Assembly: GCF_001591565.1 (NCBI RefSeq) | Contig: NZ_BCVD01000032.1 | Span: forward strand, 1 to 32,745 | Length of the DNA stretch: 32,745 bases | Origin: Priestia flexa NBRC 15715 | GTDB taxonomy: Bacteria; Bacillota; Bacilli; Bacillales; Bacillaceae_H | Direction: 5' to 3' | Shown: piece by piece, positions 9,042 through 16,695 of the stretch | Position numbering within the stretch: the stretch's first letter is position 1 | Layout of the letters: each line of letters starts with the position of its first letter | Notes under the pieces: generated by a model | Databases searched by the model: none | Seen by the model: only the letters and a program-made list of their open reading frames with translations | What the model was told of the DNA's origin: nothing | Program-made: the position numbers and the translations under genes

Positions 9042-9144
9042 TTTTCAACCTCATTTTACTGTCTAATAATGAATACTACGTGTAAAAGTACCATATCCAC
9101 TTGCGGTAGTCAAAAGCTTTCAAAAAGAAAATGCTTAAACTCAC

Positions 9145-9170
9145 TAAAAAAGGCTCACATATGTGAGCCT
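9145..9170 (-). terminator. Terminator after malL
   Basis: A perfect 20-bp palindrome at 9151-9170 (AGGCTCACAT / ATGTGAGCCT) is followed on the minus strand by TTTTTAG. Confidence 0.85.
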
Positions 9171-9206
9171 CAAAATAAGCGCAATCGTTTGCACTAACCT
9201 TTGTTA

Positions 9207-10871
9207 TCAAACAAAATAAACACGCGTTTCATATGGGCGTAATGTAAACTCTTGAACCGTCTCTTCTGTTGCTACTTGATAATTGTGAATAAGCAGCTCT
9301 TCTTCATTAGTTTTTACTTCTTTTGGCAACTTAAACTCTTGCTCTTTAGAAGATACGTTGCAAATAATGATTGCTTTTTTATCATCTAGCGTACGCGTAT
9401 ATGCATAAATTGCTGGATGATTTTCTAGCAACAAGTCATACGTTCCGTAGACAAATACTTCATGCTGTTTACGTAACGTTATAAGCTTCTTGTAAAAATT
9501 TAAAATCGATTCCTCGTCTGACAGCTGCTGCTCCACGTTAATGTCAACATAGTTTGGATTCACTTTCATCCAAGGTGTTCCTGTTGAAAAACCAGCATTT
9601 TTCGTACGATCCCACTGCATCGGTGTACGTGAATTATCACGACCTGTTTCCCAAATCACTTTCATGATTTCTTCATGACTCTGACCTTTTTCACGTTGAA
9701 TACGATAGTAATTCACCATACCGACATCATTATAATCTTCAATGCTGTTAAACTTTACGTTTGTCATTCCTAACTCTTGGCCCTGATAGATAAAAGGTGT
9801 GCCCTGCATTAAGAAATAAAGTGCAGCTAAGCATTTTGCGCTTTCTTCACGGTATTTCATACTACCGAATTTATTAATAGAACGAATATGGTCGTGGTTC
9901 TCAAGATAAAGTGCATTCCAACCACCAATTTGAGCTAAGCCTTTTTGCCAATTCGTTAAAATTGTTTTGAACTCAACTAAATCCAGAGGTTCACTTTCCC
10001 CTTTGTCCCACAGTCCCATATGTTCAAATTGAAAAATCATATCGAATTTACCGTTTTTAGCGCCTACCCATTCGTCAGCATCGTCCCACGTAACGCCATT
10101 TGCTTCACCAACTGTCATAATATCGTATTTAGCAAATGTCTCTTCTTTTAATTCTGATAAATGCTCTTGAATACCAGGACGATTCATATGGCCCTCAAAC
10201 GAAGGTACATAATCTAACCCTTCTGGATTTGGTAGGTCTGGAAAACCAGGCACTTTTTTAATATGTGAAATAGCATCTACTCGGAATCCATCAATTCCTT
10301 TATCCAACCACCAATTCACCATATTATATAGCTCTTGTCGAACCGCTTTGTTTTCCCAATTTAGGTCGGGCTGTTTCTTTGAAAACACGTGCAAATAATA
10401 TTCTTTCGTCTCGTCATCAAACTCCCAAGCAGAACCATTGAAAATGGACTCCCAATTGTTTGGTTCATTGCCATCATTACCTTCATGCCAAATGTAATAG
10501 TCACGATACGGATTATCTTTTGAAGAACGCGCTTCAACAAACCAAGGATGCTCATCAGATGTATGATTAATAACTAAGTCCATAATTAATTTCATATCTC
10601 GTTTATGAACTTCCTCTAACAGTTCATCAAAATCTGCCATGGTACCAAAATCACTCATAATATCTTGATAGTCACTAATATCATAACCATTATCGTCATT
10701 TGGTGATTGATAAATTGGACAAATCCAAATAACATCAATCCCGAGATCTTTTAAATAATCAAGCTTTGAAATGACACCCTGAATATCACCAATTCCATCT
10801 CCGTTTGAATCTTTAAAGCTACGTGGATAGATTTGATACGCTACGGCTTCCTTCCACCATTTCTTTTCCAT
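9207..10871 (-). CDS. malL: GH13 alpha-glucosidase / oligo-1,6-glucosidase
   Basis: A cytoplasmic exo-acting alpha-glucosidase that releases glucose from short maltose- or isomaltose-type oligosaccharides. The 554 residues fit GH13 subfamily 31. They begin with WWKEAVAYQIYPRSFKDSNGDGIGD, the usual N terminus. Conserved regions are DLVINHTSDEH (region I, about 98-108), GIDGFRVDAISH (nucleophile Asp near 199), VGEANG (acid/base Glu near 255) and LENHDHIRS (transition-state Asp near 329). The residue after the nucleophile is Ala, not the Val typical of oligo-1,6-glucosidases or the Thr of maltases, so linkage preference is uncertain. A calcium-type loop DSNGDGIGD is present. ATG follows GAGGAG. 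No maltose transporter or regulator adjoins it. Two cre-like sites upstream suggest CcpA repression. Confidence 0.9.
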   Translation of the reverse strand: MEKKWWKEAVAYQIYPRSFKDSNGDGIGDIQGVISKLDYLKDLGIDVIWICPIYQSPNDDNGYDISDYQDIMSDFGTMADFDELLEEVHKRDMKLIMDLVINHTSDEHPWFVEARSSKDNPYRDYYIWHEGNDGNEPNNWESIFNGSAWEFDDETKEYYLHVFSKKQPDLNWENKAVRQELYNMVNWWLDKGIDGFRVDAISHIKKVPGFPDLPNPEGLDYVPSFEGHMNRPGIQEHLSELKEETFAKYDIMTVGEANGVTWDDADEWVGAKNGKFDMIFQFEHMGLWDKGESEPLDLVEFKTILTNWQKGLAQIGGWNALYLENHDHIRSINKFGSMKYREESAKCLAALYFLMQGTPFIYQGQELGMTNVKFNSIEDYNDVGMVNYYRIQREKGQSHEEIMKVIWETGRDNSRTPMQWDRTKNAGFSTGTPWMKVNPNYVDINVEQQLSDEESILNFYKKLITLRKQHEVFVYGTYDLLLENHPAIYAYTRTLDDKKAIIICNVSSKEQEFKLPKEVKTNEEELLIHNYQVATEETVQEFTLRPYETRVYFV

Positions 10872-10900
10872 TTGTTCAACTCCTCACAACATTCCCTACA

Positions 10901-10929
10901 AGTAAGCGCTAGCATATAAAGCGCTACCA
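10901..10929 (-). promoter_or_regulatory. Two cre-like CcpA sites upstream of malL
   Basis: AGTAAGCGCTAGCA (10901-10914) matches the cre consensus TGWAANCGNTNWCA at about 12 of 14 positions, and ATAAAGCGCTACCA (10916-10929) at about 10 of 14. Both are centred on AGCGCT and lie 30-60 bases ahead of the malL start, where a bound CcpA would block transcription. The malL promoter itself is not clear to me. Confidence 0.55.
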
Positions 10930-10969
10930 TCATTTTATACTGAAATGCAATAAAAAAACAGCTATTTTA

Positions 10970-11007
10970 TAAAAAAAGAAGCGAAGGTTTCAAGAAGACC
11001 TTCGCTT
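10970..11007 (-). terminator. Terminator after liaR
   Basis: Perfect 10-bp arms at 10979-10988 and 10998-11007 (AAGCGAAGGT / ACCTTCGCTT), followed on the minus strand by CTTTTTTTATAA. It ends the lia operon. Confidence 0.9.
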
Positions 11008-11634
11008 TTATTTAATTAACTTATGTTGAAAAGCATAGATAACCGCTTGCGTACGATCTTGCACATCGAGCTTGCTTAGTAAATTGCTCACATGAGTTTT
11101 AACCGTTTTTAAAGCAATGAATAGCTCATCGGCAATTTCTTGATTTGTTTTACCCTGTGCCATAAGCAAAAGGATTTCCATTTCACGTCCTGTCAACAGC
11201 TCGTGCGGAGAAGATGGGCGACGCATTCTCGTCATCATTTTCCCGGTGACCTCCGGCTCAAGCACAGCCTCTCCTGCATATGTAGCGCGAATAGCTTCCG
11301 CAATTTTGCTTGCTTTAGACGTTTTTAACAGGTAGCTAGATGCTCCTGCCTCAAGTGCTGGATACACTTTTTCATCATCTAAAAAGCTCGTCACAATAAT
11401 GATTTTGGCTTCACTCCAATGGTCAACAATGTGTTTTGTTGCTTCAATACCATCCATACCATCCATGACCAAATCCATTAAAATGATATCCGGACGGTGC
11501 TTTAGCGCTTTTTCTACCGCTTGCTGACCGTTAGCAGCTTCGTCGACGACGTGAATATCTGCCTGAGCAGATAAATACGCTGAAACGCCTATTCGTACCA
11601 TTTCATGATCATCAACTAACAATACGTTAATCAT
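11008..11634 (-). CDS. liaR: Response regulator LiaR (NarL/LuxR type)
   Basis: The transcription factor of the cell-envelope stress two-component system; phosphorylated LiaR activates the liaI promoter. The receiver domain covers about residues 1-120, with the acidic pair VDDH (8-9), phospho-acceptor D54 in ILMDLVMDG, the switch Thr in IIVTS and the KTSKA lysine. The C-terminal LuxR-type helix-turn-helix is LTGREMEILLLMAQGKTNQEIADELFIALKTVKTHVSNLL (about 145-185; the K-T-V-K-T-H recognition helix is clear). I chose the ATG at 11634, seven bases after AAGGAGA. The gene follows liaS closely and ends the operon. LiaR, VraR and other NarL regulators look alike; the LiaF and LiaH neighbours settle the assignment. 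Confidence 0.93.
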   Translation of the reverse strand: MINVLLVDDHEMVRIGVSAYLSAQADIHVVDEAANGQQAVEKALKHRPDIILMDLVMDGMDGIEATKHIVDHWSEAKIIIVTSFLDDEKVYPALEAGASSYLLKTSKASKIAEAIRATYAGEAVLEPEVTGKMMTRMRRPSSPHELLTGREMEILLLMAQGKTNQEIADELFIALKTVKTHVSNLLSKLDVQDRTQAVIYAFQHKLIK

Positions 11635-11656
11635 GAGCAACTCTCCTTTCTTCAGT

Positions 11657-12685
11657 CTATTCGTTATGAATGAGCGGGACCTTTACTTCTAACTTCGTCC
11701 CTTGATTTGGCAAACTAACAATTTTTAAGGTAGCTCCTACTTCAACGGCTCGCTCATGCATATTTTGCAATCCATAAGAGCCTACTTTTTCCATTTCTAC
11801 ATCAAAACCGATACCATCGTCTTCAATACGTAGAATAACTAAGCTGTCACGCTGAACGAGCAGTACCTTCAGCATGGATGCTTTAGAATGCCTCAGTGCA
11901 TTGGAAACAGATTCTTGAGCAATTCGAAATAGATGGTCTTCTACTCCTTTATCTAGTAAAAACTCTTCTACATTCCACTTAAGCTCCATCGGAACTTTTT
12001 GAGCAAGTTCTAATAAAAGTTCTGTAATGCCCTCTTGCAACGATTTTCCTTTTAATGCAGCTGGTCGCAAATGTAGTAGCAGTGCCCTCATTTCTAACTG
12101 CGATTGATTAATCATTTCTTCTACCATTTTTAACTGCTTGCTTTTCGGAGAATCTTCATCCGTTGATTCTGTTAAAGCTGACATGAGCATGGATGCGGCA
12201 AACAGTTGCTGACTCACAGAATCATGAAGCTCACGAGCTAATCGATTTCGCTCTTGCACAATGACTTCTTGAACTCGCTTTTGCTGATCTTCCACTTTTT
12301 CATTAACCATTTTTTGCGATTGTTCAACCTGCTCGCTCATTAGGCGTTGAACTTCTTTTACATTAGATAAAATACCTTCTACTTCTTGAACCGTTGTTTT
12401 ATCATTTCGATCTTGATATTGACGGTTTTTCATCTCACGCAATCGATTCTCAATCACTTCAAGCTGTTGCCTCCAAAGCAATCCAGAAACGCCTCCAAAA
12501 ATTGCTCCTATCGTTAGACTACTCGTGATGGAGAAAAGAATAAAAGGAACGTCAAACACTTCTCGTTCCCATAGCTCTGTAAACCGTTGGATAGGAAACG
12601 CCATAAACACGCTAATTATCATTGTAATAAACGTTGTAAAGGCTATCGTGATTCCCCATAGTAACTGGCGCTGAATAACGCTCAT
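11657..12685 (-). CDS. liaS: Sensor histidine kinase LiaS
   Basis: Membrane kinase that responds to cell-wall antibiotics such as bacitracin and to envelope stress, and phosphorylates LiaR. Of 342 residues, the first 75 hold two membrane helices (GITIAFTTFITMIISVFMAF and FILFSITSSLTIGAIFGGV) with a very short extracellular loop, typical of intramembrane-sensing kinases. A coiled-coil linker (about 80-140) follows. The HisKA_3 phospho-acceptor is RLARELHDSVSQQLFAASML, with His in ELHDS. The ATPase domain shows FRIAQESVSNALRHSKAS (N box) and LRIEDDGIGFD (G1), ending with GTKLEVKVPL. The start overlaps the liaF stop as ATGA, so the two are translationally coupled. LiaF normally holds LiaS inactive. 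Confidence 0.94.
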   Translation of the reverse strand: MSVIQRQLLWGITIAFTTFITMIISVFMAFPIQRFTELWEREVFDVPFILFSITSSLTIGAIFGGVSGLLWRQQLEVIENRLREMKNRQYQDRNDKTTVQEVEGILSNVKEVQRLMSEQVEQSQKMVNEKVEDQQKRVQEVIVQERNRLARELHDSVSQQLFAASMLMSALTESTDEDSPKSKQLKMVEEMINQSQLEMRALLLHLRPAALKGKSLQEGITELLLELAQKVPMELKWNVEEFLLDKGVEDHLFRIAQESVSNALRHSKASMLKVLLVQRDSLVILRIEDDGIGFDVEMEKVGSYGLQNMHERAVEVGATLKIVSLPNQGTKLEVKVPLIHNE

Positions 12686-13398
12686 ATTCGCTTCACCTCT
12701 AAACTTCCAACGCCCATTGAAATCATTACTTTTATTTTTTGTGATGCCTCATCAAATTCTGGCGTTTTCATATACACGTTTTGAAGTGGCGCAAAAGATT
12801 GCGCATGATCAAAGATTGTAACTGCTCCAGCCATAGAAGAATGATTAACCGAAATTTCTGTTTCGTATGGAATAAAAATGGTCACGTTACCCGCTAGTTG
12901 TCGAATAAAAATAACCGATTCACCCTTTGGAAGCACGGTGTAGCTAAGATCAATTACCACATCGCTCCACACATTTTGAATATTAATGTCACTCCATTCG
13001 TAAACGGTTTCGTCTGTTCGCTGTCGCGATATAAATGAATTTTTCAACAGCTGCCTTTGCGCTCGCAGGGATTCTCGACTTTCTGTTAAAGGCGTAATAT
13101 ATACCGGTTCTTTTTTAGACTTAACAAAATGAAATAAATAATAGAAAAAAATTGCAATGACCAAAAACTGAAATGCGACTGTATTAACTAAATTTAAAAT
13201 CGCACCAATGATTCCTATCCAAAATAAGATTTTACCTGAGCGCCTTGGTAGACGTTTTCGCCCTATATAGATAAAAGCACCAGCAACGAGGAGTGCAAAA
13301 ATAAACCCGCTATGAAAAAAGACAACTTCAACAAATAAAATAAATAGAGCTGTAATGATTATTAGATTGAAGTATCCATTGTCTACAATTCTTTTCAT
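12682..13398 (-). CDS. liaF: LiaF, inhibitor of the LiaS kinase
   Basis: Membrane protein that restrains LiaR-dependent expression in unstressed cells. Residues about 5-90 carry three to four short hydrophobic segments (NLIIITALFILFVEVVFF, GFIFALLVAGAFIYIG, ILFWIGIIGAILNLVNTVAF). The remainder is the soluble LiaF C-terminal domain (DUF2154 type), a beta-rich stretch with NVWSDVVIDLSYTVLPKGES and the closing ISMGVGSLEVKRI. I chose the ATG at 13398, preceded by AAGGAGGAGAACGGC; an ATG at 13428 is in frame but sits directly against an AGAGGA sequence and would swallow the ribosome binding site. The 238 residues match known LiaF. A terminator lies just upstream, so it is expressed by readthrough from liaIH or by a weak own promoter. 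The liaG gene found before liaF in B. subtilis is absent. Confidence 0.92.
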   Translation of the reverse strand: MKRIVDNGYFNLIIITALFILFVEVVFFHSGFIFALLVAGAFIYIGRKRLPRRSGKILFWIGIIGAILNLVNTVAFQFLVIAIFFYYLFHFVKSKKEPVYITPLTESRESLRAQRQLLKNSFISRQRTDETVYEWSDINIQNVWSDVVIDLSYTVLPKGESVIFIRQLAGNVTIFIPYETEISVNHSSMAGAVTIFDHAQSFAPLQNVYMKTPEFDEASQKIKVMISMGVGSLEVKRI

Positions 13399-13440
13399 GC
13401 CGTTCTCCTCCTTTCGCTTTGCAGGCATTTCCTCTTGATG

Positions 13441-13465
13441 AAAAAGGCGTAGCTACTACTACGCC
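13441..13465 (-). terminator. Intercistronic terminator between liaH and liaF
   Basis: GGCGTAG (13446-13452) pairs with CTACGCC (13459-13465) around a six-base loop, followed on the minus strand by TTTTTCATC. It would stop most liaIH transcripts and let only a fraction continue into liaFSR, as described for B. subtilis. Confidence 0.8.
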
Positions 13466-13521
13466 CTTTTTAGAATATCACGTTTTGTCTATGAGATTAC
13501 ATTTTTTCATCCTAATTAACC

Positions 13522-14145
13522 TTATTTTGCTTCTTTTTGTAAAGCTGCAATTTTGCTGTCAATTGTTTGACGATAATAATCGGTATTAATTTGATTTTCT
13601 AATTGATCAATATAGTTTTCGATATCCGAAAACTTAGAATATTCACTTGATGCTAGTTCATCATTGTTTAAAACAGTGTTCATTCGATGATTTGCTCGCG
13701 CAACGTTTTCACGACCCATCAGTTCCATTCGGCGAATATGCATATCCTTCAGCTTGTGCTTCATTTCTTCATATTTACGCTCTAATTCATCAAGCTGCTT
13801 GGTGACGTGCTGAACCGATATGTTCAAGCGTTCTGTACGCTCTTCATATTGAGCATGCTCTTTTTGAACAAATTCATACAGCTCATTTTCTTGAGCTTGC
13901 AGAGCTACTTCCGCTTGCTGCTGGCGCTTTTCTTTCATTGCCGATGCTAGCTTATATTCACGCACAAGCTGTTCTTTTAATAGGTGCTGACGTTCCACCA
14001 ACTTTCGAACTCGTTCTGTTTCTTCTTCGCATTGGCGCAAATAGTAATTCAAAGCTGCAATTGGGTTTTTTTGTTGCTTTTGGTCAAGCATATTGTGCAA
14101 GTCCGATGAGATTGATTCTTTCATACGTGTAAAAATATTTTTCAT
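13522..14145 (-). CDS. liaH: LiaH, PspA/IM30 family membrane-stress protein
   Basis: A phage-shock-protein A homologue that assembles into large rings and supports the membrane under antibiotic stress. The 207 residues are almost wholly coiled coil, starting with the amphipathic helix MKNIFTRMKESISSDLHNML and the PspA-like segment KNPIAALNYYLRQCEEETER (about 29-48). Long Lys/Glu/Gln-rich helices follow, and NMVRANHRMN-like spacing near ENVARANHRMNTVLN. There is no signal peptide; it acts at the cytoplasmic face of the membrane. I chose ATG 14145 after GGAGTGAACGTT; a GTG at 14154 would place the ribosome binding site inside the gene. It follows liaI closely and precedes a terminator, giving a liaIH unit. 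Confidence 0.92.
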   Translation of the reverse strand: MKNIFTRMKESISSDLHNMLDQKQQKNPIAALNYYLRQCEEETERVRKLVERQHLLKEQLVREYKLASAMKEKRQQQAEVALQAQENELYEFVQKEHAQYEERTERLNISVQHVTKQLDELERKYEEMKHKLKDMHIRRMELMGRENVARANHRMNTVLNNDELASSEYSKFSDIENYIDQLENQINTDYYRQTIDSKIAALQKEAK

Positions 14146-14157
14146 AACGTTCACTCC

Positions 14158-14511
14158 TTAATAAGATTGTTTATTTAATTCTGTCCATTGGTTTTCAAAG
14201 TTTTGAAATGGATCCTCTGTTTTAATTTCTTTCACGTTATTATCGTTCCACTTGGTGTATACAAAGTAAAGCGCAATGGCTGCTAAGATACCGAAAAATG
14301 CTGGTACGTTAGCAATCATGCTCAAGATAACAATCACACCAAGTACTGCAAAAGCTGCTTTCTTAAATGAAGATGTTGCTTTTACTACCTGCTTCCATAC
14401 ACCATATAAAATGACAAGCCCTAGTAGCATTAGCATCATCGGTCCTAAATTAGCAATAAGCACAACCGCTGCTATTAGGCCCAGAATAAATAGTCCAAAT
14501 TTTTTCATCAT
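14158..14511 (-). CDS. liaI: LiaI-type small membrane protein
   Basis: First gene of the lia operon, probably the membrane anchor that recruits LiaH. The 117 residues have three to four hydrophobic stretches (FGLFILGLIAAVVLIANL, MMLMLLGLVILYGVW, AAFAVLGVIVILSMIANV, FFGILAAIALYFVYT) and a charged C-terminal tail of about 25 residues (KEIKTEDPFQNFENQWTELN) likely on the cytoplasmic side. Two ATGs in a row follow GGAGGCAAC; either may be used. Similarity to B. subtilis LiaI (126 aa) is by layout and position rather than strong sequence identity, so the name depends on the liaH neighbour. The promoter region is described separately. Confidence 0.82.
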   Translation of the reverse strand: MMKKFGLFILGLIAAVVLIANLGPMMLMLLGLVILYGVWKQVVKATSSFKKAAFAVLGVIVILSMIANVPAFFGILAAIALYFVYTKWNDNNVKEIKTEDPFQNFENQWTELNKQSY

Positions 14512-14537
14512 GTTGCCTCCTTTCTTTTTCTATTCTC

Positions 14538-14606
14538 ATCTTACCTACAATTCTTTCTTTCCAAAACGAGCTTAAGCTTGATTTCCATCTAAGACCTGAG
14601 GCTTAG
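14538..14606 (-). promoter_or_regulatory. liaI promoter with candidate LiaR operator
   Basis: On the minus strand TTTTGG (14566-14561), 17 bases and TAAGAT (14543-14538) form a weak SigA promoter. Centred about 67 bases upstream of the expected start is CTAAGCCTCAGGTCTTAG (complement of 14589-14606), an inverted repeat with CTAAG/CTTAG ends. Its position suits an activator such as LiaR. I compare it by symmetry and location only. Confidence 0.5.
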
Positions 14607-14621
14607 TACAGAAAAAAGCAC

Positions 14622-14652
14622 ACAAAAAAAGCTCTTCATGATATGAAGAGCT
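14622..14652 (-). terminator. Terminator after rnpB
   Basis: Perfect 10-bp arms at 14630-14639 and 14643-14652 (AGCTCTTCAT / ATGAAGAGCT) with a three-base loop, followed on the minus strand by TTTTTTGTG. Confidence 0.9.
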
Positions 14653-14687
14653 GGTGCGAATATATTTGGTTAACAACTAATGTCGAC

Positions 14688-15099
14688 TGCTGTTCAATAG
14701 CGTTCTGTAAGCCATGTTTTGTTCCTTTGTACTACAAGCGGCTAGCTACCTCGTACTCCGGTGGTAATTATCTATCTACAAAATGCGTGCATTTTGTCCT
14801 TCCCTCTGTTCAATTCCTTTGGGAAAGTTCCCCTACCATTATTTGGGTTTCTCACTCGTGGGGTTTACCTCGTTCCACTCTCAATATTTCTAATGAGACT
14901 TCGTCACTGTGGCACTTTCAGAGTATTCAAACCATATCCTAAGACTTAGGCTTTTTCCCCGCCGTTAGCAGTTACGCTACCCTAGCTTATGACTTCACTA
15001 GGCACGAACACTACAAGCATCTCAGCCTGTGCGAGCATGGACTTTCCTCTACATCTTCAAAGAGATGCAGCAATTACCCAAACGCTATTGATTACGACC
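14688..15099 (-). ncRNA. rnpB: RNase P RNA, type B
   Basis: Catalytic RNA that removes 5' leaders from precursor tRNAs. The minus strand carries the conserved cores of Bacillus RNase P RNA in order: GAGGAAAGTCCATGCTCGCA (15048-15029), TAGTGTTCGTGCC, GAAGTCATAAGCTAGGG, AAAGTGCCACAGTGACGAAG, GAGTGGAACG, GGTAAACCCC, GAGAAACCCAAA, then ACAAAACATGGCTTACAGAA near the 3' end. The outer helix P1 forms between AATAGCGTT near the 5' end and AACGCTATT at 14695-14704. The 5' end is set by the promoter at 15106-15134; the 3' end is approximate. At about 410 nt it fits B. subtilis rnpB (about 400). It lies downstream of gpsB, as in B. subtilis. Confidence 0.97.
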
Positions 15100-15105
15100 T
15101 TTCTA

Positions 15106-15134
15106 ATTATAATAAAAATAGGAGTTAATTGCAA
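15106..15134 (-). promoter_or_regulatory. rnpB promoter inside the gpsB terminator
   Basis: TTGCAA (15134-15129), a spacer of exactly 17 bases, and TATAAT (15111-15106) on the minus strand form a near-ideal SigA promoter. Transcription should start near 15099, right at the rnpB 5' end. The -35 hexamer lies in the loop and the spacer runs through the arm of the gpsB terminator hairpin. Confidence 0.85.
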
Positions 15135-15145
15135 CTCCTATTTTT
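15109..15145 (-). terminator. Terminator after gpsB
   Basis: Perfect 13-bp arms at 15114-15126 and 15133-15145 (AAAAATAGGAGTT / AACTCCTATTTTT) with a six-base loop; the U-rich part of the arm continues into TATTATAA. The same bases serve as the rnpB promoter. Confidence 0.85.
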
Positions 15146-15153
15146 ATTCTTCA

Positions 15154-15489
15154 TCATTCGTATAGCTTGCTACCAAATACATGCTTTTCAAGATTAGACA
15201 AACGTTTTAAAATATCAAAGTTTGTCGTACCAGCCTGCTGCTGTGCTGGTGGCGGCGTATAAGACGGTGCCGTTGTAGATTGTGGACGTTTTGATAACTC
15301 TTCCACTTGCTTTTTTAAGCGTAAATTTTCTGCCTGTAGTAACTCGATTTCTTCATGAAACGCTTCATAATCTTTAATAATGGAGTCTAAATATTTATCG
15401 ACTTCCTCTTGATTATAGCCTCTCATTCCTGTTTTGAACTCTTTTTCCAAAATTTCTTTTGCTGTTAAACGAATTTTATCAGCTAACAT
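15154..15489 (-). CDS. gpsB: Cell division protein GpsB
   Basis: A DivIVA-like coiled-coil adaptor that shuttles peptidoglycan synthases (PBP1 in B. subtilis) between side wall and septum. The N-terminal membrane-binding domain is clear: [31 protein letters not shown] (about 7-37), with the RGY loop. A coiled coil follows ([20 protein letters not shown]), then a Pro/Gln/Thr-rich linker. The C-terminal trimerisation segment is [24 protein letters not shown] chose the ATG at 15489, six bases after GAGGTG; a GTG at 15498 is part of that ribosome binding site. The 111 residues are slightly longer than B. subtilis GpsB because of the linker. ypsA lies upstream and rnpB downstream. Confidence 0.95.
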   Translation of the reverse strand: MLADKIRLTAKEILEKEFKTGMRGYNQEEVDKYLDSIIKDYEAFHEEIELLQAENLRLKKQVEELSKRPQSTTAPSYTPPPAQQQAGTTNFDILKRLSNLEKHVFGSKLYE

Positions 15490-15592
15490 TTCAATCACCT
15501 CGAATACAATAAACCTCTTGTTTATTATAAACCATTTTTTCAGAAATAGCTCAACTTGTCAATTTATCTTGCAAAATGTTTTTCACTATTGT

Positions 15593-16144
15593 TTAAAAAG
15601 ATGAAAACTTCTCCTCTTCAACTATATCTTGTAAATCATAGGATGTAATGGTGATAATCGGGTATTCACTCTTTTCAGCCTTATCTTGGGCTACTTTTAG
15701 CATAAATTTTGGGCTACCCTCATGCTCTTCATCATATACAAGGCAAATCCCATCGCTTTTTTCAATTAAAAATTGATTTTTCAAGCGGAACTGATTAGGA
15801 CTTTCATACTTCTTTTTTGTAATGCTATCCACAAAATCAGCTTGGCTCACGATAAATTCATAAAGTTCTTTATTCGCTTCGTTCCACTTCTCTTCCTGAT
15901 CTAAAAAAGGGGTTAATACACCAAGCTGTAGCTGGGGGTATTCCAGCTGCAGGTCAAATATCACTTCAGCAGCCCACAATTCTACACCGAGCTGGCCACT
16001 GATTAGGACCCATTCAAGCCCTTCTTCAATGAGCGGTACTAAACGCTTCATTACTGCTTTTTTTATGTATGAAATACCAGGGTGCTGATCATTAAAAATC
16101 CCTAATTCAAATGGTTTATACCCTGAAATTGTCAGCACTTTCAT
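15593..16144 (-). CDS. ypsA: YpsA family protein (DUF1273, SLOG fold)
   Basis: A 183-residue cytoplasmic protein of the YpsA branch of the SLOG superfamily, which bind nucleotides or related ligands in a Rossmann-like fold. The start [17 protein letters not shown] and the motif [17 protein letters not shown] (about 45-61, glycine-rich loop) are typical. [19 protein letters not shown] and [19 protein letters not shown] (about 130-148) form the C-terminal half of the pocket. ATG follows AAGGAGTG. Its position directly upstream of gpsB is conserved in Bacillus, and YpsA has been linked to cell division in B. subtilis and S. aureus. The ligand and the biochemical activity are not established from sequence. 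Confidence 0.92.
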   Translation of the reverse strand: MKVLTISGYKPFELGIFNDQHPGISYIKKAVMKRLVPLIEEGLEWVLISGQLGVELWAAEVIFDLQLEYPQLQLGVLTPFLDQEEKWNEANKELYEFIVSQADFVDSITKKKYESPNQFRLKNQFLIEKSDGICLVYDEEHEGSPKFMLKVAQDKAEKSEYPIITITSYDLQDIVEEEKFSSF

Positions 16145-16216
16145 CGTGTAAGCACTCCTTTAAATATAAGAATAGGAACTGAAATATTCAGCTCCTATCA
16201 ATTGATTTATTTCTTA

Positions 16217-16603
16217 TTAAAATCTTCTTTTTGCACCTGGATATCCTGGCATCATGCCGTTTTCCATCGCTCCTGCTACTTGATTGCCTTGACCTGGCAT
16301 CATACCTGGCATCATACCTGGCATTTGAGCACCAGCCACTTGGTTGGGCATTCCTGGAGACATTGCCCCACCTACTTGTGTAGGAAATTGTTGTGCACCA
16401 CCAAAGAACTGTTGGCTTGTTTGTTGATTTACAACAGATTGTGTTTGTGGAAAATAGTGTACATGTTTAAAATTCGTTTGATTCACTAGCGTGTTATGGC
16501 TTGGGTGAATATGAGGTACAACTACCTCCTGATTGTTAAACTGTGTACAACATTTTGTTGGGTGCACGATTGGTGGCATGCACTTTACTGGTCTTGGATA
16601 CAT
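16217..16603 (-). CDS. cotD: CotD-family spore coat protein
   Basis: A 128-residue protein of the inner spore coat. The N-terminal CotD domain is visible as MYPRPVKCMPPIVHPTKCCT (1-20) followed by VVPHIHPSHNTLVNQTNFKHVHYFPQTQS, with its His/Pro/Cys pattern. The C-terminal half is extra compared with the 75-residue B. subtilis CotD. It is rich in Gly, Met, Pro and Gln, with a short repeat PGMMPGMMPG and two copies of NQVAGA. I chose ATG 16603 after AAAGGGG; an in-frame GTG at 16621 precedes that site. A SigK-like promoter lies upstream, fitting expression in the mother cell late in sporulation. Position between ypsA and mrfB resembles B. subtilis. Confidence 0.85.
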   Translation of the reverse strand: MYPRPVKCMPPIVHPTKCCTQFNNQEVVVPHIHPSHNTLVNQTNFKHVHYFPQTQSVVNQQTSQQFFGGAQQFPTQVGGAMSPGMPNQVAGAQMPGMMPGMMPGQGNQVAGAMENGMMPGYPGAKRRF

Positions 16604-16640
16604 GATGTTTTCCCCTTTCACTGTTTAGTTATTACATTAC

Positions 16641-16668
16641 TACAGTATGTGATAAGGGGTGTACATGT
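16641..16668 (-). promoter_or_regulatory. Candidate SigK promoter of cotD
   Basis: The minus strand has CATACTGTA (16649-16641), which fits the SigK -10 consensus CATANNNTA, with AC 17 bases ahead (16668-16667) as the minimal -35. It lies about 40 bases before the cotD start. Confidence 0.55.
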
Positions 16669-16695
16669 ACTAATGTAAACACCTATTTTCTAAAA

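Noticed and set aside
14643-14949. Plus-strand frames of 60-100 codons in the 14.6-15.0 kb region
   Set aside because: They overlap rnpB, whose conserved RNA cores on the minus strand explain the sequence.
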